Below are positions 50,760-59,586 of a stretch of DNA of 64,000 nt, one piece after another (within the stretch, counting starts at the first letter, position 1; each line of letters starts with the position of its first letter). The position numbers and the translations under genes were made by a program. Under the pieces are notes generated by a model. It saw only the letters and a list, made by a program, of their open reading frames with translations, was not told the origin of the DNA and searched no databases. This stretch comes from SHZL01 sp963708905. Its GTDB lineage: Bacteria; Pseudomonadota; Gammaproteobacteria; Xanthomonadales; SZUA-36. Where the stretch lies: assembly GCA_963708905.1 (NCBI GenBank), contig CAVPUV010000081.1, positions 124,001-188,000 of the forward strand. The letters are read 5' to 3'.

Positions 50760-51939
50760 ATAGGGTGGTTTTAAGCTGCCGGAAAGCCTCGATGATGGTC
50801 TCAATCTGTTCAGGCGTATGGGCTGCGCTGACGCTGCAGCGCAGGTAGCTGTTGCTGTCCGGCGATGCAGGCGGGACCATCAGGTTGACGTAGATTCCTG
50901 CTGCCAACAGGCGGTTCCAACCCTCGAGGGCCTGCTGCTTCCCGCCGATGAGCACCGCCACCACCGGGCTGACTTCTGGGCCTGTGTGGTAGCCCAATGA
51001 CTGCAATCCCTGGTATAGCTGATGGGCGTTTTGCCACAGGCGCTGACGTAACTCCGGGCGGGAACGCAACTGGCGCAGGGCCTCGCGAGTGGTCGCGATG
51101 ATGGATGGGCTGGATGATGCGGTGAAAATGAACGGCCGGGAAACATAGCGAAACAGCGCCAGTTCCGCGTGGGGGCTGACACAGAAACCACCCATTGCAC
51201 CCAGGCTCTTGCTGAAGGTGCCGACCACGAAATCCACGCGTTGGAGCACGCCTTCTGCTTCGGCAACGCCACGCCCTTGCTCGCCATAGACACCCAACGA
51301 ATGTGCTTCATCGACCAGCAACAGAGCGCCAAACCGCTCTTTGATGGCGACGATCGCCTGTAAGGGCGCGCGGTCTCCGAGGACGCTGTACAAACCCTCT
51401 ATGACGATCAGGCAATTTTGTGCCCGCTCACCCAGACGCTGGATACGCTTTTCCAGGCTCGCCACGTCGTTATGCTTGAAGCGGAAAATATCCGCGCCGC
51501 TCATGCGGCAACCGTCATACAGACTGGCGTGGGCATCGCCATCCAGCAGCACCGCATCACCGGGTGAGAGCAGGGCGGTCAAAGTGCCAAGGTTGGCCGC
51601 ATAGCCAGTGGAAAACACCATGCCATAGGGCATGTCGTAAAACTCGGCTAACTCGCGCTCCAGTGCGGTATGTGCGGCAAAGCTGCCATTCGCCATGCGC
51701 GATCCGGTGGTGCCGCTGCCCTGGGTTTGCAGCGCTTTCTGCCCGGCTGCAACGCAGGCCGGATCAAAGGTGAGGCCAAGGTAATTGTTGGTCCCGGCCA
51801 GAATGGTCGGCCGGCCCGCCACCAGGCCTTCGGTGGCGGAAAGTATCTCGTCGATCACGACCTGGGTCGGATCGTGATCGCTGGTATTCAATCCGGCACG
51901 GATCGCGGCAACGGCGGTAAATTTGTCGAGTAGGCTCAT
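50758..51939 (-). CDS. spt: Serine palmitoyltransferase (AOS family)
   Basis: A 393-residue PLP-dependent alpha-oxoamine synthase. GTNNYLGL, GSGTTGSRMANGS, FSTGYAANLGT, DAHAS (His137), LLVDEAHSLGVYG (Asp210, His213) and TFSKSLGAMGG with the PLP lysine 244 are all present. The choice of Spt over KBL or BioF rests on the neighbours: a dedicated ACP, an NAD-dependent reductase and a fatty acyl-AMP ligase, the set known for Caulobacter ceramide synthesis. It condenses an acyl thioester, probably acyl-ACP, with serine. Its stop is formed at the edge of repeat copy 1. Confidence 0.82.
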   Translation of the reverse strand: MSLLDKFTAVAAIRAGLNTSDHDPTQVVIDEILSATEGLVAGRPTILAGTNNYLGLTFDPACVAAGQKALQTQGSGTTGSRMANGSFAAHTALERELAEFYDMPYGMVFSTGYAANLGTLTALLSPGDAVLLDGDAHASLYDGCRMSGADIFRFKHNDVASLEKRIQRLGERAQNCLIVIEGLYSVLGDRAPLQAIVAIKERFGALLLVDEAHSLGVYGEQGRGVAEAEGVLQRVDFVVGTFSKSLGAMGGFCVSPHAELALFRYVSRPFIFTASSSPSIIATTREALRQLRSRPELRQRLWQNAHQLYQGLQSLGYHTGPEVSPVVAVLIGGKQQALEGWNRLLAAGIYVNLMVPPASPDSNSYLRCSVSAAHTPEQIETIIEAFRQLKTTL

Positions 51940-51944
51940 GGTGC

Positions 51945-52226
51945 TTACTGGGCCGGGCCGTCCAGTTGCCGCGCCACGACCCTGGCCAGGTCGGAAACGG
52001 TATGTACTTCGGACAGGCTGTTCATGTCGATCGCGACATCGAGCTCATCTTCGATTTCCATCAGGAATTCCATGACCTGAAAGGAGTCCAGCGTCAGATC
52101 CGAGGTCAGGTTGGTGGTGCCGTTAACCTCGATCCGGCTCCTGGGTTCCGCTGCCCAACGGGGCGCGAGATAGCGTACCAGCAGTGCGCAGAGCTGTTCT
52201 TCCATGGTGGCGATTTTCGTGTTCAT
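51945..52226 (-). CDS. acp: Dedicated acyl carrier protein
   Basis: A 93-residue acidic ACP with the phosphopantetheine serine at 48 in TSDLTLDSFQVMEFLMEIEDEL. GGAG lies five bases before the ATG at 52226, and the repeat copy 2 ends 17 bases upstream; a longer open frame into the repeat is not credible. Five bases separate its stop from the Spt start. In the ceramide pathway such an ACP presents the acyl chain to Spt. Confidence 0.88.
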   Translation of the reverse strand: MNTKIATMEEQLCALLVRYLAPRWAAEPRSRIEVNGTTNLTSDLTLDSFQVMEFLMEIEDELDVAIDMNSLSEVHTVSDLARVVARQLDGPAQ

Positions 52227-52242
52227 TTGACTCCAATTATCT

Positions 52243-52396
52243 AGTGTCTGTCCATAAACGGGCATCCCAGCCCGTTATGGAATCGCGAAGCAAAAGCGTG
52301 GTTTTGCTTCGCTCTCATTTTCAATGACTTACGTCATTGAAAATGGCGGCACTTCCATGTGCCGCGTTAGCGTGCATCCATTTCCGGATGCGCACT
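52243..52396 (-). repeat. 154-bp five-hairpin repeat, copy 2
   Basis: Inverted relative to copy 1 and nearly identical. It lies in the gap between the reductase stop (52401) and the ACP start, so the spt-acp pair is bracketed by copies 1 and 2 in opposite orientation. Confidence 0.85.
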
Positions 52397-52400
52397 ATCT

Positions 52401-53369
52401 CTAGCAGGCTGTCAGCCGCATGCCGCTGGCAAGATCCGTTTGTGGCTGCCAGCCGGTTACCCGGGTGAAGGCCGTATTGTCACACAACCAGCAAGCCTGA
52501 GTCAGTTCCCGCACTTTGCCCGGCGTCAGCATGGGCGCATACCCCATCAAGCCGGAAAGAACCAGGTTGATTCTGGCGATACCGGCCAACAGCACGTACG
52601 GGACACCTATGACGTGGAATCGCCTGCTGCCTGAGGCTCGCATGATCGTCGGCCAATCGTAACCACCTTCACAACCGTCGTCGATAGTGAAAGTCAGGTT
52701 TGTGCACTGCTGCCAGTGATTCAGCCAGGCCATGACCGCACTGGCGAGGTCGTCGGCATGGAGCAATGACAGGCGCTGGTTTTCCGGTCCGGGGCGAAAG
52801 GCCAGGCCCCGGCGCGCCATTTTCAGTACGGGCGCCATTTCGGTGTCACCCGGTCCGTATACCGCCGGCGGGCGCAGGATGGTCCAGGGTGAGTTTGCAT
52901 GCTGGCGCACAACTTCTTCACCCAGGTATTTACTGCGGGCGTAGTCGGAAATTTCAGGTCGGCTGGCAGCCAATGAACTGATCAAAAGCAAGGGAGCTGG
53001 CGAGGCCAGCGAAGTTTGTGCCTGCACCATGGACTGCACACCGTCGACATTTGCGGGCAGGAAATCCTGCAGATTTCTACCCCTCACGCTGCCTGCACAG
53101 TAGACAATGGCCGAAATAGCAGAAAGCGCGTGCGATAAACCCACTGCATCAGACAAGTCGCACTCAAATACTTCACAGCGGGGGTCGGCATGGTGACGAT
53201 GCCTGGATCCGGGCCGCAAAATGATCCGCACGGGAATGCCGGCTGTGAGCAAGACCTGTTGAATTCGTCGACCGATAAACCCGGTCGCACCGGTGAGCAG
53301 CACTGGCTCCCGGGCCAGTGGAAATGGTGCTGAGGACAATGGCAATAAACGCTGAGATGGACCGGTCAA
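52401..53369 (-). CDS. cerR: NAD-dependent epimerase/reductase (3-ketosphinganine reductase CerR-like)
   Basis: A 322-residue extended short-chain dehydrogenase. The Rossmann loop LTGATGFIGRR (residues 25-35), the active-site Ser-Ser (LLISSLAAS), YARSK as the YxxxK dyad and RPPAVYGPGD are all visible. In Caulobacter the epimerase-like CerR reduces the Spt product; position beside spt and acp supports the same role here. The 14-base gap to the ligase indicates one operon. Confidence 0.75.
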   Translation of the reverse strand: MTGPSQRLLPLSSAPFPLAREPVLLTGATGFIGRRIQQVLLTAGIPVRIILRPGSRHRHHADPRCEVFECDLSDAVGLSHALSAISAIVYCAGSVRGRNLQDFLPANVDGVQSMVQAQTSLASPAPLLLISSLAASRPEISDYARSKYLGEEVVRQHANSPWTILRPPAVYGPGDTEMAPVLKMARRGLAFRPGPENQRLSLLHADDLASAVMAWLNHWQQCTNLTFTIDDGCEGGYDWPTIMRASGSRRFHVIGVPYVLLAGIARINLVLSGLMGYAPMLTPGKVRELTQACWLCDNTAFTRVTGWQPQTDLASGMRLTAC

Positions 53370-53382
53370 ACGACGGCCCGGC

Positions 53383-55200
53383 TCAGGCGATTTTGCGCGT
53401 GCCAGCCTCCGGGATGAGGTTTTCTACCCGGCGTTCGGCCAAGCGCTCAAAGTAGCCCTTCCTGGACTGTGAGCGGGATAGTTTGCCGGAGGACGTGCGG
53501 GGTAATGTGCCCGGTTTGACCAGATCGATCAGCACGTTGATGCCAAAGTTCTCATGCATCAATGCCCAGATAGCATGGATCAGTTGGTCGCGGCTTTGCG
53601 CATCGCGGTCGCGGGTTTCAACCACCAGCACGGCCTGGTCTTCGCCATCTTCCTGGGGTACTGCGAATGCCGCAACACCACCCAGGCGAACTTCATCAAG
53701 TTTTTCCGCCACACTTTCCATATCGTGCGGCCAAATGTTGCGGCCCTTGATGATGATCACGTCTTTGCTGCGCGCCGTTATGACCAGGTGTGAACCGATG
53801 CTGTAACCGATATCACCAGTGTCCAGCCAGCCGTCATTGGAAAGCACGGAGCGGGAGGAAGCCTCATCGCGGAAATAACCGGACATGACGTTCGGACCCT
53901 TGAGAAAGATTTCTCCGCAATGACGGTCACCAAGCTCCATGCCCTGCGCATCGCGAATGCAGAATTCAAAACTGGGCAATACATCGCCGCAATCCACGTA
54001 ACCCGAGATGTTTCCACGATCCTCGGTAACGGCCCTGGCTTCGCCGCTGGTGGCCATGAGTTCAGCATCGACGAGGTCCACTTGCAGACCTTCATTCAAA
54101 GGCGCGAAGCTTACGGCCAATACCGTTTCCGCCATGCCGTAGCAGGCAGTGAACGCCTTGGGGTCGAAGCCACAGGGCGCCAGCGCAGCGGCAAATGCAC
54201 GCAGGGGTTCCGGTTTGATCTGCTCCGCGCCGACACAGGCAGCACGCCAGGCACTGAGGTCGTAACGCTCGTAATCCGCAGGCCGCAGACGGCGCGCGCA
54301 CAATGCGTAACCAAACGTCGGACTGGAGGATATCGTTCCGCGGTTGTCTGACAGCAGCTTCAGCCACAAGCGCGGGCGCATGGCAAACGTCCGCGAGGCC
54401 AGATAATCGGCTGACAGCTGGGACAGCAGGGGCACCAGGATGAAGCCGATCATGCCCATGTCGTGATAGAACGGCAACCAGGATACAAAACGGTCTTCGC
54501 GGTTCAGATGCAGGCCGTTGATTGCGATCTCACGCAGGTTGTTCAGTACCGTATCCTGATTGATCTCGACGCCGCGCGGAAAACGCGTGCTGCCGGAGGT
54601 GTACTGCAGGTAGGCGATCTCCTTGCCGCGGGATGGCTGCAATTCGACGTTTGTCATAGGCAGGTCATCAAATGCCTGCGGTGTGCCGCTCATGACAAGA
54701 TTCAGTGATCCAGCTACTTCGGCCAGGAATTCAGCATGCGATTCGGGTGCTACCGCTATGGCCGCTCCGCAGCTGTCCAGCATGCGTCGAATCTGTCCGA
54801 TATAGGCCTTGTGCGCACCCAACTGGACGCCCGCCGGCACCGCCACCGGAACCAGCCCGGCAAATTGACAGGCAAAGAAAAAGCGATGAAACATGGGATC
54901 TGTTTCAGCAATGATGCCGACACGCGAGCCGCGCGGGCAACCCAGGCCTGCGAGACGGCTGGCCAGGATCCTGGCGTCTGCCAGCAGCTGCCGATAACTG
55001 AGTACCACTTCGAGTTGGCCGCTGTGGTCGTAAAAGTTGTAACCTGAAACGCCGCGCGCCGCGTATTCCAGCGCATCTGCCAGGCCCGAAAAGCCTTCGC
55101 ACCTGAGCGGTAAAACGCTATTGACTGGAGTTGGGCTCAAATCCGTCCCCAATTCCTTGCCGGATCGCAGCCTTTGTAGCTCAAGGTTGTCATTTATCAT
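53383..55200 (-). CDS. Fatty acyl-AMP ligase / acyl-ACP synthetase
   Basis: A 605-residue adenylate-forming enzyme of the FAAL/FadD32 type. YLQYTSGSTRFPRGVEI is the P-loop, ACYGMAETVLAVSFAPL the A5 motif, WLDTGDIGY the A7 motif and GRNIWPHDMESVAE the A8 region; the C-terminal lysine lies in LPRTSSGKLSRSQSRKGYF. FAALs transfer acyl chains to ACP rather than CoA, fitting the adjacent ACP. First gene of a four-gene ceramide operon (ligase, reductase, ACP, Spt) read leftwards. Confidence 0.85.
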   Translation of the reverse strand: MINDNLELQRLRSGKELGTDLSPTPVNSVLPLRCEGFSGLADALEYAARGVSGYNFYDHSGQLEVVLSYRQLLADARILASRLAGLGCPRGSRVGIIAETDPMFHRFFFACQFAGLVPVAVPAGVQLGAHKAYIGQIRRMLDSCGAAIAVAPESHAEFLAEVAGSLNLVMSGTPQAFDDLPMTNVELQPSRGKEIAYLQYTSGSTRFPRGVEINQDTVLNNLREIAINGLHLNREDRFVSWLPFYHDMGMIGFILVPLLSQLSADYLASRTFAMRPRLWLKLLSDNRGTISSSPTFGYALCARRLRPADYERYDLSAWRAACVGAEQIKPEPLRAFAAALAPCGFDPKAFTACYGMAETVLAVSFAPLNEGLQVDLVDAELMATSGEARAVTEDRGNISGYVDCGDVLPSFEFCIRDAQGMELGDRHCGEIFLKGPNVMSGYFRDEASSRSVLSNDGWLDTGDIGYSIGSHLVITARSKDVIIIKGRNIWPHDMESVAEKLDEVRLGGVAAFAVPQEDGEDQAVLVVETRDRDAQSRDQLIHAIWALMHENFGINVLIDLVKPGTLPRTSSGKLSRSQSRKGYFERLAERRVENLIPEAGTRKIA

Positions 55201-55652
55201 GGATACAGCCTTCTGCGTCTATAAAGTGTCGGTTTCATCGTTGCCACGGTCATCTTTATTCTGCCAACACCACTCCAGGAACTTGTGACCAAATTATTTT
55301 TTCTGCGGGCGGCGTGAGCCTGCACCACACCCAATACAGGCAAAAGGATAGTCAATGCCCGAACCCGCCGCCTGACTAAGCCAATCAAAATCCACACGAA
55401 CTTTCAGTTTTGCTTCATGCAAGATCTATAGCCTGATCAACGCAAAACGGACACGCCCTGACATCTGCAAATGCCGGGCAAGCCGCTCTGGCACACCATA
55501 ATGTTGTTAACCCGCTCAAACTACATTAGTTCTTTATTTTCACGTAATCTGAAATTACAGTAATTTCAGGGATTATTATAAGGTTAAATTAGGTATTTGT
55601 GGTAAAAGATTTGTTTAACGGCGCACAGTATTCAACACTTGTAATACTCAGG
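55201..55652. other. 452-bp AT-rich intergenic control region with a perfect dyad
   Basis: No credible gene. AT-rich, with a perfect CTGAAATTAC-A-GTAATTTCAG palindrome at 55549-55569, the shape of a TetR/FadR-type operator, about 350 bases upstream of the acyl-AMP ligase. It also holds the 3' flank of the cupredoxin gene. No terminator or clear -10/-35 pair was found. Confidence 0.5.
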
Positions 55653-56330
55653 TCAAGATGGTGTGTTACCTCGATATATCCAAGTCATGACACAAGTCAT
55701 GACAAATACGGCCATCAGCAAACCGATGATCCAGGCCAAGCCAGCAAAGAGCAAGGTTTTCTCGGGCAGGTAGGGAGACCGGTAAAAGTCGTCGCTGATT
55801 GCAGGAACACCCCACAAGTTGCCGCTGCCATGGCCTACCACCAGTTGGCCCCGCATGCCTTTTTCCATGTGTTGTGCAAGGTCGCAGTGAACGAGATAAG
55901 TATGGTCGCCAGCGGGCACAATCAAGGTCCCGCTTTTTTGTTGCCCGCCCGTGACTTCAATATGAAACATACCGCCTGGATACAGGTACTTGGGCAGGCC
56001 ATGTACCATCCATTGATGACGCACATCGTCTTCATTGACAAATGTGATTTCCAGGCGGCTACAGGGTTCGACGCGGATTTCATGTGGACTCATTCCGAAT
56101 ATCAGCCCCGGCTGAGCGGAGGCATATTTTCGCCCGGCATGGACGGTGAATTGGTAGTCCCGGCTGATTTCCGGGCAGTCCCTTGGCAGGGTCGAGCGGT
56201 TTTCATTCATGACCACACCGCTGGCATCGACCTGCATCTGGTGGTGTGAGTGGGCCGAGGGCTCAGGCGTCACCTGGCCAAGACCCGTGACAGGGATAGC
56301 CAATGTCAAGAATAGCAAGCGGCAATTCAC
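55653..56330 (-). CDS. Membrane-anchored cupredoxin-domain protein
   Basis: A 225-residue exported protein. After a signal peptide (LLFLTLAIPVTGLG) comes a cupredoxin domain with type-1 copper ligands: HQWMVHG upstream and CDLAQHMEKGM (Cys-x4-His-x4-Met) near the end, then a C-terminal helix (LLFAGLAWIIGLLMAVFVMTCVM). The GTG at 56330 preceded by TGAGGA is the preferred start. It follows the multicopper oxidase by eight bases, so it probably exchanges electrons or copper with it. Confidence 0.8.
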   Translation of the reverse strand: MNCRLLFLTLAIPVTGLGQVTPEPSAHSHHQMQVDASGVVMNENRSTLPRDCPEISRDYQFTVHAGRKYASAQPGLIFGMSPHEIRVEPCSRLEITFVNEDDVRHQWMVHGLPKYLYPGGMFHIEVTGGQQKSGTLIVPAGDHTYLVHCDLAQHMEKGMRGQLVVGHGSGNLWGVPAISDDFYRSPYLPEKTLLFAGLAWIIGLLMAVFVMTCVMTWIYRGNTPS

Positions 56331-56337
56331 GACGTCC

Positions 56338-57537
56338 TCACCTGCGCCGCCTGGTCGCTCGCCGGTACAAGGCATTGACTGACAAGGCAGTCAGTATGCC
56401 CAGGGCCAGCGCCAGACCCAATACGCGCAGCAGCAGGCGTATGTCCAGGCCCGCATCGTCAAACAGATCCGGAGCATAGCTGCGCCATACCGGCACTTCC
56501 TTGCGGTAATAAGCCTCGGTGAAGTAGTTGTCCCAGGACATGCCCTGGGTGGCATCGGTAACGTCGTAATCACGGTGCATCGAACGCGTGATCAGACGTG
56601 GATCGTTGTCTTTCTGGATACGCTCGCTGAGCTGCTTGTCCAGGTCCAGATAATGCAGGTCATACTCATGGTCGTAGTGTTCGCGCGAATCCTGCGAGCG
56701 CACACGTACCTGGCCGGCGCCGATATTCATCGTCTGCAACCAGTTATTCGGTCTGTTCTCCTCGATCACGAACATGCCTTGCAGCCCCATCATCACATGC
56801 ACATGCGCCTGTACGTGACAGTGGTAATACATCGTTCCCGCTTGCCTGGGCGCCAGTTCATAGGTACGTGACGTGCCCGGCATCACGGGCATTTCACTGG
56901 TAATGGGCACTCCGTCATTACCTTCGCCGGTCGCATCGACGAATCCATGATCGGCCCCATGCAGATGCAGCGTATGCGGCATGTAATGGGTGTTCTCCAG
57001 TGTTATCAGCACCTGATCGCCCTGCTCGATATGGATGGCGGGCGAGGGCAGGCGCAAATCCGGACGGGCCTGCTGCGATTCAAAATTCTCCACCGCCATG
57101 CCGGCAAACTTGGGTGCGAACACCCACAGTCCCGGGCGGATACCCGGGGCGATTTCATAGCGTGTTACCGGCCCTGGCAGGATGGGGGAAGCACCGTTCA
57201 GTTCAGCGACTTCCAGCCGGATATGAATTTCGTCCGGATCGCCGTCACCGTCGAGATCACGGCCGATTTCCACCGCGTCCGCGGTCAGACCGCTTTTCAA
57301 CAAAGTATCCTCTGACACGTTATTGGTGCCGCGTACGAAGGCTGCGATGGTCCAGGGGTTATCCGCCACGCAAGGAGGTGAAGCCTCGATGGCCACGCCT
57401 TCGATCTCGCGGGCTGCACGCCAGGCTTCCGGGTCGGGCGGGCAGAATATTTCCACGGGTTCCGTCGGCGGTTCCATCGAAGCGGGCAGGGCGCGAAAGT
57501 CCGCAGCCCCGAACCAACGGGTCAGCTGAATGCGCAC
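56338..57537 (-). CDS. Multicopper oxidase, membrane anchored
   Basis: A 399-residue protein. HTLHLHGADHG and YYHCHVQAHVHVMMGLQGMF are the HxH and HCHxxxH copper-binding motifs of laccase/CopA-type oxidases; a third block expected of three-domain enzymes is not obvious, so this may be a two-domain type. A C-terminal helix (LLLRVLGLALALGILTALSVNALYRRA) anchors it. It starts at GTG 57537 because a TGA in the same frame lies five codons upstream; no signal peptide is visible, which is odd for a periplasmic oxidase and may reflect the frame problem next door. Confidence 0.72.
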   Translation of the reverse strand: MRIQLTRWFGAADFRALPASMEPPTEPVEIFCPPDPEAWRAAREIEGVAIEASPPCVADNPWTIAAFVRGTNNVSEDTLLKSGLTADAVEIGRDLDGDGDPDEIHIRLEVAELNGASPILPGPVTRYEIAPGIRPGLWVFAPKFAGMAVENFESQQARPDLRLPSPAIHIEQGDQVLITLENTHYMPHTLHLHGADHGFVDATGEGNDGVPITSEMPVMPGTSRTYELAPRQAGTMYYHCHVQAHVHVMMGLQGMFVIEENRPNNWLQTMNIGAGQVRVRSQDSREHYDHEYDLHYLDLDKQLSERIQKDNDPRLITRSMHRDYDVTDATQGMSWDNYFTEAYYRKEVPVWRSYAPDLFDDAGLDIRLLLRVLGLALALGILTALSVNALYRRATRRRR

Positions 57538-57549
57538 CGGCGCCGGATA

Positions 57550-58117
57550 TCACTGCGGCGGGTAGCACAGCAGCGCAATCAGCAGGGCACTGCACCAAAG
57601 CCAGCCAGCGACTATAGGATTTTTCGCCAACACTGAACGGAAACACCGCAGCGTAAATGTTGTCATTGGTCGGGTGACCGGCGGTGACAACGCCAATATA
57701 TCTACCCGCCTCGGCGAAATCGTACTCCACCTTGAAGGAGCCGTCAGGCCGGATAAGCGGTGGTTGATAGAACACGGTCAGCGGCTCGATGTCTCCCAAT
57801 GCCTCGACATCCTCCAGTTTGGCAAAGCGGCCCTGGCCGGTTACATCGCGGATGATGCGGAAGTCCACCGGCACCTCTTTCAGGCTGGGATGCAGGTAGT
57901 CCAGCACGATGATGGTCAGACCGGTGTCGGGCAGGCTCTCGCAGAATTCTTCACTGCCGCGGGTATCGGGCTGGTAGGCAGTGAAGCGGGCGCTGTAAAA
58001 ATCGATATGCATGGTGCAGGTACCACTGCTCATCACCAGGCCTCCGCTGGCCCATGACGGGCTGCCCAGGAAAGCCAGCGCAGCCAGCAGCGGCAGATAT
58101 ACTTTAATCAATTGCAT
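57550..58117 (-). CDS. Exported protein with probable frameshift before its C-terminal helix
   Basis: A secreted protein of unknown family: signal peptide (VYLPLLAALAFLGSPSWA), then a beta-rich domain (HIDFYSARFTAYQPDTRG ... VPVDFRIIRDVTGQGRF). The frame runs on to 57359, but those last residues are Arg/Gly-rich and overlap the multicopper oxidase. Near 57600 a one-base shift gives WLWCSALLIALLCYPPQ and a TGA at 57552, a normal membrane anchor ending just before the oxidase start. I therefore annotate the shifted end. Real frameshift or assembly error cannot be told apart. The start at 58117 follows repeat copy 3. Confidence 0.6.
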
Positions 58118-58155
58118 GTCAAATTCCTGAAACCCTATCTCGATCCTGGCTAAGT

Positions 58156-58309
58156 AGTGCGCATCCGGAAATGGATGCACGCTAACGCGGCACATGGAAG
58201 TGCCGCCATTTTCAATGACGTAAGTCATTGAAAATGAGAGCGAAGCAAAACCACGCTTTTGCTTCGTGATTCCATAACGGGCTGGGATGCCCGTTTATGG
58301 ACAGACACT
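58156..58309 (+). repeat. 154-bp five-hairpin repeat, copy 3
   Basis: Same orientation as copy 1. The last 15 bases of the element are read on the minus strand as Ser-Val-Cys-Pro-stop and form the C-terminus of the hydrolase gene. Confidence 0.85.
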
Positions 58310-59419
58310 GAGCAGTGTTTGCATCACCCGCCACATGCGCCATATATCCAGACCATGAAAATCCCGATCGACGTGGTGCAAGCCATCCAGCACAAACAGC
58401 TTCACCTGGCCGGGGGGCAAGGCGGCAGCCAGTGAGATGCTCTCGGTGTAAGGGATGATGTCATCATCCCGCCCATGGACCAGAATGACTTTAGCTTTCA
58501 AGCCGGTCAGATCGTAAGTGGCCAGATTGAGCGCGGCGATATCGCCCAGCACCGCGGTTGGGAGGTTCTTCATCAGCGCTGGAACTTTTACCGGGTCGGT
58601 GTTGGTGATAAATGCATATACCGCTGCGCCTGCCGTGCTCAGTTGCGCTCGCAAGTCGTCGACCGGGGCTTCAGGATTATCCAGTTTGCGCCGCACCATG
58701 GCGGACAGGGCCTCGCGGTCGGATGGATCCTGCAGGCGACTGATGTTATGCATGGCATACACCCATTTGCCGTAGGCATTGGGGTCACGATACTGCTGCT
58801 GACCATCAACTTCGTAATAGCCGGTGGTGAGATAGGTCAATGTTCGCACCAGATCATGATAGCCCCCGACCAGCAGGAGGAACTTCACCTGCTCGCTGAT
58901 GGCAGGATCAAGGGCGGCAAGCACGGCCGGACCCACCGCAATGCTGAAGGCGCTGATACCCAGCCAGCTACTTGATACCAGTCCTTTTTTATCACGCAGA
59001 AATGCGAAGGCGTCACCAATTTCCTGTGCGCTGTCGGGCGATGGTTCCAGTTGCCGCAAAGATTGTATGTCGGGCACCATGACGGCAAAGCCGGAACGCG
59101 TCAGGGTAGTGGCGAATTCCACCAGGCGGACATCATTCCTGCCGTCGGCCGCGGCGCCGGGCACCAATACCAGACCTGCGTTCGCGCCACCTCCTGGAAT
59201 GTACAGATCGGCGGCATGCTGCCGGCCGTTGGCGCGGTAAGAAATGTCCTGGCGCAAGACATTGGGGCGACTGTCCGCCAGAGGTAAGTCGACACGCGCC
59301 AGGTCGGCCAGAACCAACATGGCATCGTAACCATGCCGGAAAAATGAATGCAGAAGTAAAATGCCGGACAGCGCCACAATGACGGGTATGAGTATTCGCC
59401 TGGCCCTGAGTGATGTCAT
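58295..59419 (-). CDS. Membrane-anchored alpha/beta hydrolase
   Basis: A 374-residue protein with an N-terminal helix (ILIPVIVALSGILLLHSFF) and an alpha/beta-hydrolase domain: LVLVPGAAADGRND (oxyanion), WLGISAFSIAVG around the nucleophile elbow (G-x-S-x-F rather than the canonical G-x-S-x-G), VILVHGRDDDIIPY (acid) and GLHHVDRD (His). It resembles dienelactone hydrolase/DUF-type esterases. I start at the ATG 59419; the frame is open into repeat copy 4. It is bracketed by copies 3 and 4, and copy 3 supplies its last four codons and stop. Confidence 0.78.
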   Translation of the reverse strand: MTSLRARRILIPVIVALSGILLLHSFFRHGYDAMLVLADLARVDLPLADSRPNVLRQDISYRANGRQHAADLYIPGGGANAGLVLVPGAAADGRNDVRLVEFATTLTRSGFAVMVPDIQSLRQLEPSPDSAQEIGDAFAFLRDKKGLVSSSWLGISAFSIAVGPAVLAALDPAISEQVKFLLLVGGYHDLVRTLTYLTTGYYEVDGQQQYRDPNAYGKWVYAMHNISRLQDPSDREALSAMVRRKLDNPEAPVDDLRAQLSTAGAAVYAFITNTDPVKVPALMKNLPTAVLGDIAALNLATYDLTGLKAKVILVHGRDDDIIPYTESISLAAALPPGQVKLFVLDGLHHVDRDFHGLDIWRMWRVMQTLLSVCP

Positions 59420-59432
59420 GCAGGAACTATAT

Positions 59433-59586
59433 AGTATCTGTCCATAAACGGGCATCCCAGCCCGTTATGGAATCGCCAAGCAAAAGCGTGGTTTTGCTTC
59501 GCTCTCATTTTCAATGACTTACATCATTGAAAATGGCGGCACTTCCATGTGCCGCGTTAGCGTGCATTCGTTTGCGGATGCGCACT
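59433..59586 (-). repeat. 154-bp five-hairpin repeat, copy 4
   Basis: Inverted relative to copy 3, with a few more substitutions (AGTATCTGTCC end, GCATTCG...). Its right edge supplies two bases of the P-type ATPase stop TAG. Confidence 0.85.

Noticed and set aside
50605..52396. Composite transposon carrying spt and acp between inverted repeats
   Set aside because: No transposase is present, the enclosed genes belong to a continuous operon with the reductase and ligase, and all copies sit at stop codons; local insertions explain the layout better.
57359..57549. Unshifted C-terminal extension of the exported protein before the multicopper oxidase
   Set aside because: The residues are low-complexity Arg/Gly-rich and overlap 179 bases of the oxidase on the same strand; the shifted frame gives a normal membrane anchor.
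50605..59586. CRISPR array suspected from repeated sequences
   Set aside because: The repeats are about 154 bp, far apart, inverted relative to one another and bracket genes; there are no regular spacers and no cas genes.
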